From an uncultured Bacilli bacterium (GTDB lineage Bacteria > Bacillota_I > Bacilli_A > RF39 > UBA660), in NCBI GenBank assembly GCA_947630935.1, contig CANRJL010000014.1, forward strand, positions 1 to 14,329: a DNA stretch of 14,329 nucleotides, in the 5' to 3' direction. Position 1 is the stretch's first letter. Every line of letters begins with the position of its first letter. Position numbers and translations under genes: made by a program. Below the pieces are notes generated by a model. The model had not been told where the DNA came from. It worked only from the letters and a program-made list of their open reading frames with translations, and ran no database searches. Below are positions 1 to 6,911 of the stretch, one piece after another.

Positions 1-2
1 TA

Positions 3-1073
3 TATCAAGTAAATAAAAGTTTTGAATTTGTAAATGGTAAAGTAAATTACTATGGTCATAGTGATGTATATTTTGCTTATTATAATGGTAATACCTGGTT
101 AGATGACATTCCTAAGAAAAATAATGCTGATAATTTAGTCTATGACCATGCTGTATGTGATAACGAAGCTATAGTTGAATGGGATAGTGCAAATTGGGCT
201 CCTAAAGTTAAGAACCTAACTAAAGCAAAAACAAGATGTTCTTTATATTTTGTAAATAAAGATACAGCAATGAAAAATTGTATAGCGAATAAAAAAACTG
301 GAGTTGAATGTTTAGAAGAAGTCATAAGTCAAACAAATGAAATGGCATATGATAACACTAGTGATAGAAATTTAAGATACATTGGAGCAAGTCCAAATAA
401 TTATGTGACGTTTAATGGTGAGTCATGGCAAATTATAGGCGTTATGAATAATGTTGTAAAAAGTATTGAGGAAAGTGGTGAAAGCCGAATAAAAATAATT
501 CGTTCAGCAAGTTTAGGAGGAATAGCTTGGGATGCAACAGGCTATCAATATGGTTTAAATAATTGGACACGTCCAGCTGATTTAAATAAAACTTTACAAG
601 CTCGAAGTGAAGCAAGTAGTCCATTAATTGATGATGCTTTATGGTATCTAGGTTCACCATATCTTGGAACTTATGATTCAAAAATATTTGATCAAATAGA
701 AAGAAGCAGTGTCACGTATAATCAGCAAGATGCAACATGGATAGGTAAAGTTGGCTTAATATATCCGAGTGACTATGGCTTTGCTGTTGGCGAAACTGTT
801 CGAGATACTTGTTTAAAGACTAAATTATCTGAATATAATACAAATGATTGTTATCAAAATAATTGGCTTTATAAAACTGATAATCATTGGACAATTACTT
901 CTAGTACTAGAGATAGAACTACTGTTTGTAATCTTCGATATACTGGAGCAATAGATTGTGGAGCAAGTGCATATGGAACAAATTATGTATTTCCTGTTGT
1001 TTATTTAAAGTCTTCTGTTAAAATAACTGGCGGGACAGGAAGTAATTCTTCACCATATATATTGAGTTTATAA
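3..1073 (+). CDS. Exported cysteine-rich protein, 5'-truncated (DUF6273-like C-terminal domain)
   Basis: The reading frame is open from the left edge, so the ATG at 270 is internal and the true N-terminus, including any signal peptide, lies outside. About 356 codons are visible. The first ~85 residues end in a WDSANW...CSLYF block. The rest matches the protein at 3501-4673 over its whole length: a Cys pair (CIANKKTGVEC), RYIGASPNNYV, WQIIGV, IRSASLGGIAWD, WYLGS, a VGLIYPSDYGFA block, a second Cys pair, NNWLY, and a C-terminal FPVVYLKSSVKITGGTG...SPYIL ending. That ending resembles DUF6273-type domains of secreted Firmicutes proteins, recalled from family knowledge and not searched. Paired cysteines and Asn/Ser/Tyr richness suggest an extracellular protein. 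The function is unknown. No terminator is visible before spoIIGA, 58 bp downstream. Coding status is certain; the family call is moderate. Confidence 0.85.
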   Translation, partial: YQVNKSFEFVNGKVNYYGHSDVYFAYYNGNTWLDDIPKKNNADNLVYDHAVCDNEAIVEWDSANWAPKVKNLTKAKTRCSLYFVNKDTAMKNCIANKKTGVECLEEVISQTNEMAYDNTSDRNLRYIGASPNNYVTFNGESWQIIGVMNNVVKSIEESGESRIKIIRSASLGGIAWDATGYQYGLNNWTRPADLNKTLQARSEASSPLIDDALWYLGSPYLGTYDSKIFDQIERSSVTYNQQDATWIGKVGLIYPSDYGFAVGETVRDTCLKTKLSEYNTNDCYQNNWLYKTDNHWTITSSTRDRTTVCNLRYTGAIDCGASAYGTNYVFPVVYLKSSVKITGGTGSNSSPYILSL

Positions 1074-1081
1074 ATTTTTTA

Positions 1082-1113
1082 TTCGACAAAATTATCTTCG
1101 CCAAAATGATAAT
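1082..1113 (+). promoter_or_regulatory. Spo0A box and candidate spoIIGA promoter
   Basis: The 57-bp gap before spoIIGA holds a perfect 0A box, TTCGACA (1082-1088), and a one-mismatch copy, TTCGCCA (1097-1103), 15 bp further on. A candidate -10, GATAAT, lies at 1108-1113, and TCGACA inside the 0A box could act as a poor -35 with long spacing. In Bacillus subtilis the spoIIG operon is activated by Spo0A~P binding 0A boxes at a sigma-A promoter with abnormal spacing, so the arrangement fits. The seven-base match alone is weak, because chance copies also occur inside genes in this window; the position is what makes it convincing. Confidence 0.6.
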
Positions 1114-1130
1114 ATATTTTTGGTGATTTT

Positions 1131-1928
1131 ATGACAGTTTATATTGATATGGTTTTTTTATTAAATTTTTTCTTTGATTTTTTATTATTGTTAACAGTAA
1201 GTATTACTTTAAAAAGAAATACTTCATTAAAAAAAATATTTTTAGCAAGTTTAGTAGGTAGCGTTTCTTTACTTGCTCTTTTTTGGCCTTTTAATACTTA
1301 TACTTTGTTTTTGTTTAAAATGGTTTTAAGTGTAATTATGATTATTATAGCTTTTGGTTTTAAAGATAAAAAATATCTTGTTAATAATATTGCTTATTTT
1401 TATATGACTTCAACTGTTTTGGGAGGTTTTTTATATTTTTTAAATTTAACTTTTGCTGAGAAACATGTTGGAATGGTTTTTGTTTATGAAAATCTTTCAA
1501 TTAATGGTGTCTTTTTAGGTATATTTGCGCCTATTATTTTATATATTTATATTAAACAACGAAAAGAATTAAATTTTTATAGTAAGGTTATTCCAATTGT
1601 TTTAGCTTTTAAAAATGGAAAATTTTTAAAAATGAATGGTTTTTTAGACACTGGTAATAATTTACGGGACCCGGTAACTAAGAAAGATATTGTTTTAGTT
1701 AGTGAAAAATGTTTAAAAGGGGTGATAAAGATTAGAAATCCTATGTATGTTCCCTATAATAGTTTAAATAATCATGGGTTATTAAAATGTATTCCGCTTC
1801 TTTATTTGGAAATTAATGGCCATAAAAGAAAAAATTATTTATTAGGAATGAGTGAAGGAGATTTGTTAAAAGATGGAATAGATTGTATTTTAAATGTTAA
1901 ATGTTTGGAGGATGCATATGATAAATAA
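1131..1928 (+). CDS. spoIIGA: SpoIIGA, pro-sigma-E processing aspartic protease
   Basis: This is a membrane protease that removes the N-terminal pro-sequence of sigma-E during early sporulation. Residues ~1-145 form about five hydrophobic segments, starting MTVYIDMVFLLNFFFDFLLL, which is the family's typical opening. The C-terminal half is the soluble aspartic-protease domain, with the active-site signature FLDTGNNLRDP; Asp173 is the expected catalytic residue. At 265 aa it is somewhat shorter than the ~309-aa B. subtilis protein. The ATG has a GGTGAT ribosome-binding site at 1122-1127. The gene overlaps the start of its substrate gene sigE by 11 bases, as expected for the spoIIG operon. Regulation is probably through the Spo0A box upstream. 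In B. subtilis the enzyme acts at the forespore septum and is triggered by SpoIIR, which is not in this window. Confidence 0.93.
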   Translation: MTVYIDMVFLLNFFFDFLLLLTVSITLKRNTSLKKIFLASLVGSVSLLALFWPFNTYTLFLFKMVLSVIMIIIAFGFKDKKYLVNNIAYFYMTSTVLGGFLYFLNLTFAEKHVGMVFVYENLSINGVFLGIFAPIILYIYIKQRKELNFYSKVIPIVLAFKNGKFLKMNGFLDTGNNLRDPVTKKDIVLVSEKCLKGVIKIRNPMYVPYNSLNNHGLLKCIPLLYLEINGHKRKNYLLGMSEGDLLKDGIDCILNVKCLEDAYDK

Positions 1929-2604
1929 AATAATTAGTTGGTTAAAGAAAAAGTATAATGAATGTTTTTTTGTAGGTAGTACTGATAAGCTTCCACCTCC
2001 TTTAGATAAAAATGTTGAATTAGATTATTTGATAAAGGCTAAAAAAGGGGATATTGATGCTAAAAATAAACTTATTGAACATAATTTAAGATTAGTAGTT
2101 TTTTTGGCGAAAAAGTATGAAAATACTGGGTATGAATTAGAAGATTTAGTAAGTATTGGTTCGATTGGTTTAATTAAGGGAATTGAAACGTATAAGATAG
2201 ATAAAAACATAAAATTAGCGACATATGCTTCTAGATGTATATCAAATGAAATCTTAATGTTTTTAAGAAAAAATAAAAAAAGAAAAAAAGAAATTTCTTT
2301 GGAAGATAGTTTGAATTATGATGCAGAAGGTAATGAATTACATTTAGAAGATATATTAGGAACTGAAAATGATTTAGTAAGTGATGAATATGAAAAAGGT
2401 GTTAAAAGAAATTTTATATTAAATGAAATTAATAAATTAAGTCCACGGGAGAAACAGATAATGGTTTTAAGATATGGTTTAAATAATACGGAAAGTTATA
2501 CGCAGAAAGAAGTAGCTGATATGTTAGGAATTAGTCAATCGTATATTTCCCGAATTGAAAAAAAAGTAATTAAAAATATTAAATATTTAGTAGAAATGGA
2601 TTGA
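1918..2604 (+). CDS. sigE: Sporulation sigma factor sigma-E (pro-sigma-E)
   Basis: This is the mother-cell sigma factor of early endospore formation, made as an inactive precursor. The start is placed at ATG 1918, since GGAGG at 1907-1911 sits 6 nt before it; the longer frame from 1894 has no such site. The product is 228 aa, against 239 in B. subtilis. Residues ~1-18 form a short basic, hydrophobic pro-sequence ending just before VGSTDKLPPPL, which matches the B. subtilis block around the processing site. Region 2 follows (NLRLVVFLAKKYENTG, EDLVSIGSIGLIKG, KLATYASRCISNEILMFLR), then region 3 (DGNEL-like EGNELHLEDILGT) and the region 4 helix-turn-helix (TQKEVADMLGISQSYISRIE) near residues 194-213. 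Translation is probably coupled to spoIIGA. In B. subtilis sigG follows; here it does not. Confidence 0.95.
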   Translation: MINKIISWLKKKYNECFFVGSTDKLPPPLDKNVELDYLIKAKKGDIDAKNKLIEHNLRLVVFLAKKYENTGYELEDLVSIGSIGLIKGIETYKIDKNIKLATYASRCISNEILMFLRKNKKRKKEISLEDSLNYDAEGNELHLEDILGTENDLVSDEYEKGVKRNFILNEINKLSPREKQIMVLRYGLNNTESYTQKEVADMLGISQSYISRIEKKVIKNIKYLVEMD

Positions 2605-2629
2605 AAACTTTTTATCTTTTCTGTAAAAT
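2601..2629 (+). promoter_or_regulatory. Sigma-A-type promoter for the thioredoxin-like gene
   Basis: TTGAAA (2601-2606) and TAAAAT (2624-2629) are separated by exactly 17 nt. The -35 overlaps the sigE stop codon. The predicted start of transcription, near 2636, leaves a leader of about 15 nt before GTG 2651. The same hexamer pair and spacing occur at 12056-12084. This suggests the gene can be expressed independently of the sporulation operon. Confidence 0.6.
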
Positions 2630-2650
2630 AAAATCTAGGAAGTGTTTGAA

Positions 2651-3376
2651 GTGAAAAAAGATAAGATAATTTTAGTATTACTTTTAATTATTTTAGTTTC
2701 TGTTGGTGGAATATTAATTTATCTATCAGTAAAAAAGGAAAAAACAGAATTAGAAAAAACTGATGCAATTTTAATGAAAGAAGAATATGAAATATTAAAT
2801 AATGAAATAAATGAGACAAATCAGAAAAAATATCCACTTGTAATGTTGGATGATGATAATCCTTTTAAAATAAGTAATGAGGAAGAAATTATAAAAATAT
2901 TAGAAGAAGGAACTGGAATTATTTATTTTGGCTTTGCTTCATGTCCATGGTGTAGAACTTTATTACCAATTCTTGCTCAAACGGCTAAAGAAGAAAATGT
3001 AGGTAATATTTATTATTTAGATATTTTGAAAATTCGGGATGTTTTGGAATTAGATGATAATGATAACCCTATTGTTAAAGAACAAGGAAGTAATGGCTAT
3101 TATAAAATATTAGAATTATTGGATAAGCAATTGGATACGTATTATTTAAAAAATAAAGAAGGCAAACAAATTGATACAAAAGAAAAAAGAGTATATGCTC
3201 CGACTTTAATTGCCGTTTTAAATGGTGAAGTGACTGCTATTCATGTAGGAACTGTTGAATCTCAAAAATCAGGATATGATGCTTTAACAGCTAATGAGCA
3301 AAAGCAATTACAAGAAATTTTGCAAAATTTGCTTAATTCTTTAAATAAAAATGTTTGTCAAAATGAAGGATGTTAG
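2651..3376 (+). CDS. Membrane-anchored thioredoxin-like protein with CPWC motif
   Basis: This is a probable extracytoplasmic thiol-disulfide oxidoreductase. The GTG at 2651 is chosen because AGGAAG (2637-2642) lies 8 nt upstream; the GTG at 2642 overlaps that site. The product is 241 aa. Residues ~5-25 are one hydrophobic segment after a KKDK start, so the rest should lie outside the membrane. A charged linker follows, then a thioredoxin-like domain with GIIYFGFASCPWCRTLLPIL (CPWC at 98-101), and the expected cis-proline loop YAPTL with Pro184. The overall form resembles the bacteriocin-transport-accessory (PedC-like) branch of the thioredoxin superfamily. It ends with a second Cys pair, CQNEGC. 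It sits between two secreted cysteine-pair proteins, which are plausible substrates (inference). Family call good, substrate unknown. Confidence 0.85.
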   Translation: MKKDKIILVLLLIILVSVGGILIYLSVKKEKTELEKTDAILMKEEYEILNNEINETNQKKYPLVMLDDDNPFKISNEEEIIKILEEGTGIIYFGFASCPWCRTLLPILAQTAKEENVGNIYYLDILKIRDVLELDDNDNPIVKEQGSNGYYKILELLDKQLDTYYLKNKEGKQIDTKEKRVYAPTLIAVLNGEVTAIHVGTVESQKSGYDALTANEQKQLQEILQNLLNSLNKNVCQNEGC

Positions 3377-3419
3377 AAAGTAAAAAAATACTTTAATTAG
3401 TAGATATTTTACTTTTTTT
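3377..3419 (+). terminator. Rho-independent terminator after the thioredoxin-like gene
   Basis: AAAGTAAAA (3377-3385) pairs with TTTTACTTT (3407-3415) and is followed by a run of T. It begins directly after the stop codon. The stem is AT-rich and so weak. Confidence 0.55.
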
Positions 3420-3440
3420 AATGCTTTCTTTTTTTGCAAA

Positions 3441-3475
3441 TTAAGATGGAATAATACTAAAGATTATGATAAAAT
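3441..3475 (+). promoter_or_regulatory. Candidate promoter for the second exported protein
   Basis: A good -10, TATGAT (3465-3470), overlaps TAAAAT (3470-3475). The matching -35 is poor (TTAAGA at 3441-3446, spacing 18). Its place between a terminator and the TTG start at 3501 supports the call. Confidence 0.4.
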
Positions 3476-3500
3476 TTAAATATATATAGTAGGTGATATT

Positions 3501-4673
3501 TTGAAAAAAAGAAAATTAAAAACAAGAAATTTAATTTTACTAATTATTGCTTTTTCATTAATTCTTTGCTTTTTTTTGGAAATTGGTTATACTACCTGGA
3601 TTTTAGATGGGAAAACATTGTTAATAGATGCAAGTAAAGAAGTAAAAAGTTGTATTAAAAATCATCATATATTATTAGGTGATTGTATTTCTTCTTTTAA
3701 TAATAATATAAAAGTTAATGAGATTGATAATAGTGTCCGTTATGTTGGAGAAAACCCTTATAACTATATTGATATAAATGAAAAATATGATAGAACTATT
3801 TATCGTGGGTATTCTAAGACTAATGAAGAAGATTATAAAGATTATTTTGATATCAGCTCTTGTTTAAATGATAATCGTAAATGTAATGTTATATATGAAA
3901 AAGATGACCCAGTTTTATGGCGAATTGTTGGGGTATTTATGATTGATGGTTTATCATATACTAAATTAGTTAGAGCAGAATCTATAGGGGATATTTCTTG
4001 GGATAGTAGTGATGAAAAAATTAATGAAGGTTATGGGATAAACGCTTTTGAACAAAGTAGTTTAAATTATTTGTTAAATGAGGGAGCATTTTATCAAAAA
4101 AAGATAGGGAATAGTTACACTGCTAAGGCTAAGCAAGAGGCATTGTTTGATTTTACTGAAATTGGGTTAAGCCAAGATGTAAAAAATTATATTTATAAAA
4201 CTAATTGGTATTTAGGTAGTGTTAATGAAAATGAAATAGCTTCATTAGTTGGCAGTGATTATTTGCAAAGACAAGATGGGGAAAATATAAAAGAATGTTT
4301 AGAAGGGTCTTTTTGCAATGATGATATTGAACGAAAAAACGTGGTAGAAAATGATGTTGGTATTTTGACGGCTAGTGATATTTTCTTTGCTTCTAAAGAA
4401 GATGAGTGTTCGACAACCAAAATTGATGAGTGGGTTAATTCAGAGTGTGTTGCTTCTAATTGGTTATTAAAAAATAAAAAAAATCTATGGTTGTTAAATC
4501 CTATAAGTTCTTCTAATAGTAGTGCCTATGCTTTACAGTATAATAAAGATACCGGTTTTACTCCAACTTTTGTTAGCAATAATGCCGAAATATATCCTGT
4601 TATTTATTTGAAACGAAATATTAAAATTAAAAGTGGTTATGGAACAAAAGAAAAACCTTTCACAATAGAATAG
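3501..4673 (+). CDS. Exported cysteine-rich protein, paralogue of the gene at the left edge
   Basis: The start is TTG at 3501, with AGGTGA at 3491-3496. The product is 390 aa. A basic N-terminus (KKRKLKTRN) leads into one hydrophobic helix (~residues 11-29), either a signal anchor or an uncleaved signal. After it come a Cys pair (CIKNHHILLGDC), SVRYVGENPYNYI, an inserted segment with SSCLNDNRKC, LWRIVGV, VRAESIGDISWD, NWYLGS, another Cys pair (CLEGSFC), VGILTASDIFFA, CSTTKIDEWVNSEC, SNWLL, and a C-terminal YPVIYLKRNIKIKSGYGTKEKPF ending. These blocks occur in the same order in the left-edge protein. The C-terminal block resembles DUF6273-type domains (recalled, not searched). No catalytic motif or sorting signal is recognised, and the function is unknown. 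Several regularly spaced cysteine pairs suggest disulfides and possible oxidation by the CPWC protein next door. Confidence 0.87.
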   Translation: MKKRKLKTRNLILLIIAFSLILCFFLEIGYTTWILDGKTLLIDASKEVKSCIKNHHILLGDCISSFNNNIKVNEIDNSVRYVGENPYNYIDINEKYDRTIYRGYSKTNEEDYKDYFDISSCLNDNRKCNVIYEKDDPVLWRIVGVFMIDGLSYTKLVRAESIGDISWDSSDEKINEGYGINAFEQSSLNYLLNEGAFYQKKIGNSYTAKAKQEALFDFTEIGLSQDVKNYIYKTNWYLGSVNENEIASLVGSDYLQRQDGENIKECLEGSFCNDDIERKNVVENDVGILTASDIFFASKEDECSTTKIDEWVNSECVASNWLLKNKKNLWLLNPISSSNSSAYALQYNKDTGFTPTFVSNNAEIYPVIYLKRNIKIKSGYGTKEKPFTIE

Positions 4674-4678
4674 AACTC

Positions 4679-4707
4679 TTGTCTCTTAGCTAAAAATTGT
4701 TTATAAT
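4679..4707 (+). promoter_or_regulatory. Sigma-A promoter of the dnaB-dnaI-thiI operon
   Basis: TTGTCT (4679-4684), a 17-nt spacer and a perfect TATAAT (4702-4707). The predicted start near 4714 gives a leader of about 17 nt, holding GAAGGGTGGAG before ATG 4731. It is one of the best promoters in the window. Confidence 0.7.
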
Positions 4708-4730
4708 ACAAAAAGAAGGGTGGAGTTGTT

Positions 4731-6008
4731 ATGGATATTTCTTTTTTACCAGCTGATAAGTATATGGTTATCAATAAGACAACTTTAACCGAATTAGACC
4801 GTAAAAATATTGTTAATTTGTATGAACCAATTATTGGTAGTTTAGCTGTTAGTTTGTATTTAACATTATGGCGAGATTTAGACCGTTTTAATATTGTTAG
4901 TATGGAATATACGCATCATCATTTGATGACAATTTTAAAAGCTAGTTTAGAAGATATAAAAAAAGCTAGAGTGACATTAGAAGGAATTGGTCTTTTAAGA
5001 ACTTATTTAGAAAAGAAAGAACCTAATAATTACGTTTATGAATTATATTCGCCATTAAATGCCAAAGAGTTTTTTGCTAACCCTATTTTTAGTGTTGTTT
5101 TATATAATAATATTGGTTCATACGAATATGAACTTTTAAAAAAAGAATATCAAGTTATGAAATTTGATTTAAAAAATTTTGAAGAAATTACGGCATCATT
5201 TGATGAAGTTTATACATCAAGTAGTGATGATTTTACTTTTGAAGCAGTTGGGAGGTCAACTCTTCCTTTAACAATGCAAGACCAAGTTGATTTTGATTTA
5301 TTATTATCTAGTCTTCCTAAAGGAATTATGAGTGAACGCGCAATTAATAAAAAGGTAAAAGATTTAATTAATCAATTAGCTTTGATATATAATATTGATA
5401 CTTTAAAGATGGTGGAAATTTTAAGGCTTACATTAAATGATAAAGGATACATTGATAAAGATACTTTAAGAAAAGAAACGAGAAAGTATTATCAATATAA
5501 TAAGGATGGCAGACTTCCGACTTTGATTTATCGAACTCAGCCAACGTATTTAAAGAACCCCAAGGGTGATACTTCAAAAAAAGGTAAAATTATTGAAGTA
5601 TTTGAAAATACAAGTCCATATGATTTTTTAGTAAGCAAATATAAAGGTTCAACTCCTACTAATCGTGATTTAAAATTATTAGAAACTTTATTAATAGATG
5701 TTGGTTTGACGCCAGCTGTTACTAATGTTTTAATTGATTATGTTTTAAAGAAAAATAATAATAAATTAAATACAGCATTTATTGAAACAATTGCGGGGCA
5801 ATGGAAAAGGTTAGGAATTAAAACAGCGCTTGAAGCAATGGAGACGGCTGAAAAGGAACATAAAAAGTATACTAAGAAGTTAAAAACTGTTAAGCAAAGT
5901 AGTAATAATGAGACTATGCCTGTGTGGTTTAATGAAACAATAACCAAAGAAGAAATGACTAAAGAAGAGGAAGAAGACTTAAAAAATATCTTGGAAAAAT
6001 ATCGTTAA
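4731..6008 (+). CDS. dnaB: DnaB, replication initiation and membrane attachment protein (DnaD-like)
   Basis: This is the Bacilli DnaB, which helps load the replicative helicase at oriC and at restarting forks; it is not the E. coli DnaB helicase. At 425 aa it is a little shorter than the ~472-aa B. subtilis protein. The N-terminal half (IVNLYEPIIGSLAVSLYLTLW..., then ...LEGIGLLRTYL) has the winged-helix pattern of the DnaB/DnaD family. The C-terminal DnaD-like domain (~residues 295-375) includes SKYKGSTPTNRDLKLLETLL and FIETIAGQW, a version of the YxxxIxxxW motif with Phe in place of Tyr. A charged Lys/Glu tail follows. dnaI lies directly downstream, as in B. subtilis, which strongly supports the name. 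nrdR, often found upstream, is absent. Confidence 0.92.
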   Translation: MDISFLPADKYMVINKTTLTELDRKNIVNLYEPIIGSLAVSLYLTLWRDLDRFNIVSMEYTHHHLMTILKASLEDIKKARVTLEGIGLLRTYLEKKEPNNYVYELYSPLNAKEFFANPIFSVVLYNNIGSYEYELLKKEYQVMKFDLKNFEEITASFDEVYTSSSDDFTFEAVGRSTLPLTMQDQVDFDLLLSSLPKGIMSERAINKKVKDLINQLALIYNIDTLKMVEILRLTLNDKGYIDKDTLRKETRKYYQYNKDGRLPTLIYRTQPTYLKNPKGDTSKKGKIIEVFENTSPYDFLVSKYKGSTPTNRDLKLLETLLIDVGLTPAVTNVLIDYVLKKNNNKLNTAFIETIAGQWKRLGIKTALEAMETAEKEHKKYTKKLKTVKQSSNNETMPVWFNETITKEEMTKEEEEDLKNILEKYR

Positions 6009-6018
6009 AAGAGAGGAT

Positions 6019-6033
6019 ATGATGTACTCGTGA
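6019..6033 (+). other. Four-codon mini reading frame overlapping the dnaI start
   Basis: ATG ATG TAC TCG TGA reads in a different frame from dnaI, and its TGA overlaps the dnaI GTG in the sequence GTGA. GAGAGG at 6011-6016 is spaced 5 nt from the second ATG but 13 nt from the dnaI GTG. The visible ribosome-binding site therefore serves this mini frame better, and dnaI could be translated by stop-start reinitiation. A one-base sequence error or a real indel at the dnaI start would give the same picture. Confidence 0.35.
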
Positions 6034-6908
6034 AATTAACTGGGAAAGTAAAAGAACAAGAACTTTTAGCCAATTTAAAAAAGGCTTGTGAAAATGAATG
6101 GGTATCAAAATTAATAAATAAATTAAAAATTTCGCCCCACGAAGCTTGTAAAGTAACATCAAAATTAGAAGATTGTGCTTTAGAATTAGAACATTGTCAA
6201 AAATGCAAAGGGCTTTTTATGTGCCAAAATAGTTATTCAGGATATATTAAAATGCCTAATAAAAATAATGATAAAATATATTTTACTTATGTTCCATGTA
6301 AATACTTAAAAAAACGGCAGGAAGAAATAAATATTAAAAATAAAATTGTTCATGAAAACGAATATGCTCGCATGAAAGATATTGATGTAAGTGATAAAAA
6401 AAGAGCTAAAGTTATTAAATGGTTAGATGATTTTTTTGAAAATTATAATTTTAAAGATAATAAAAAAGGTTTATATTTGTATGGTAATTTTGGGTGTGGT
6501 AAAACTTTTTTGATTAGTGCTTTATTAAATGAGTTGAATGCCCAAAAACAAGTTTCAATTGCTAATTTATATTTTCCTGAGTTATTAAGAACTTTAAAAA
6601 ATGATTGGAATATTTATGAAGAAAAAATAAATTATTATGAAAAAGTTGATATTTTATGTATAGACGATATTGGGGCTGAAAAAGTAAGTGATTGGGGAAG
6701 AGATGAGGTTTTAGGAACAATTTTACAAAGTCGTATGAATAATAAAAAGACAACCTTTTTTACTTCCAATTTATCTTTAGATGAATTAGAAGCCCATTTT
6801 AAAATTAATGATTCAGTAGAGGATAGTTTGAAATCACGCCGAATTATGGAAAGAATTAAACAATTATCTATTCCTCTGGAATTAATAAGTGAAAATAAAA
6901 GGAAGTGA
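6030..6908 (+). CDS. dnaI: DnaI, primosomal helicase-loader ATPase
   Basis: This is an AAA+ protein that loads the replicative helicase onto DNA with DnaB and DnaD. GTG 6030 is the only usable in-frame start after the upstream stop at 6006-6008. The product is 292 aa (B. subtilis ~311). The N-terminal domain carries a cysteine cluster (CQKCKGLFMC and, later, VPCKYLKK), matching the zinc-binding helicase-interaction domain. The AAA+ core has Walker A GNFGCGKT (152-159), Walker B ILCIDDIGAE with Asp212-Asp213, the family-typical SDWGRDEVLGTILQSRM, sensor-1 TSN, and a C-terminal RRIMERIKQLSIPLEL. It follows dnaB by 21 nt. The start is unusual: the ribosome-binding site fits a four-codon upstream frame better. 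Function confident, exact start slightly uncertain. Confidence 0.93.
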   Translation: MKLTGKVKEQELLANLKKACENEWVSKLINKLKISPHEACKVTSKLEDCALELEHCQKCKGLFMCQNSYSGYIKMPNKNNDKIYFTYVPCKYLKKRQEEINIKNKIVHENEYARMKDIDVSDKKRAKVIKWLDDFFENYNFKDNKKGLYLYGNFGCGKTFLISALLNELNAQKQVSIANLYFPELLRTLKNDWNIYEEKINYYEKVDILCIDDIGAEKVSDWGRDEVLGTILQSRMNNKKTTFFTSNLSLDELEAHFKINDSVEDSLKSRRIMERIKQLSIPLELISENKRK

Positions 6909-6911
6909 AAT

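Noticed and set aside
442..681. Minus-strand reading frames opposite the genes (also at 140-325, 2025-2210, 5738-5947, 5959-6162, 6562-6753, 10195-10404)
   Set aside because: All lie opposite well-supported plus-strand genes, have no ribosome-binding sites or recognisable domains, and their Leu/Phe/Ile-rich products are typical of antisense AT-rich coding DNA.
1894..1917. Longer sigE start at ATG 1894 (and ATG 1912)
   Set aside because: GGAGG at 1907-1911 lies downstream of 1894 and directly abuts 1912; only ATG 1918 is properly spaced.
4409..4415. A second exact TTCGACA (Spo0A box-like)
   Set aside because: It lies inside the coding region of the exported protein, encoding part of CSTTK. 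About one such 7-mer is expected by chance in a window of this size.
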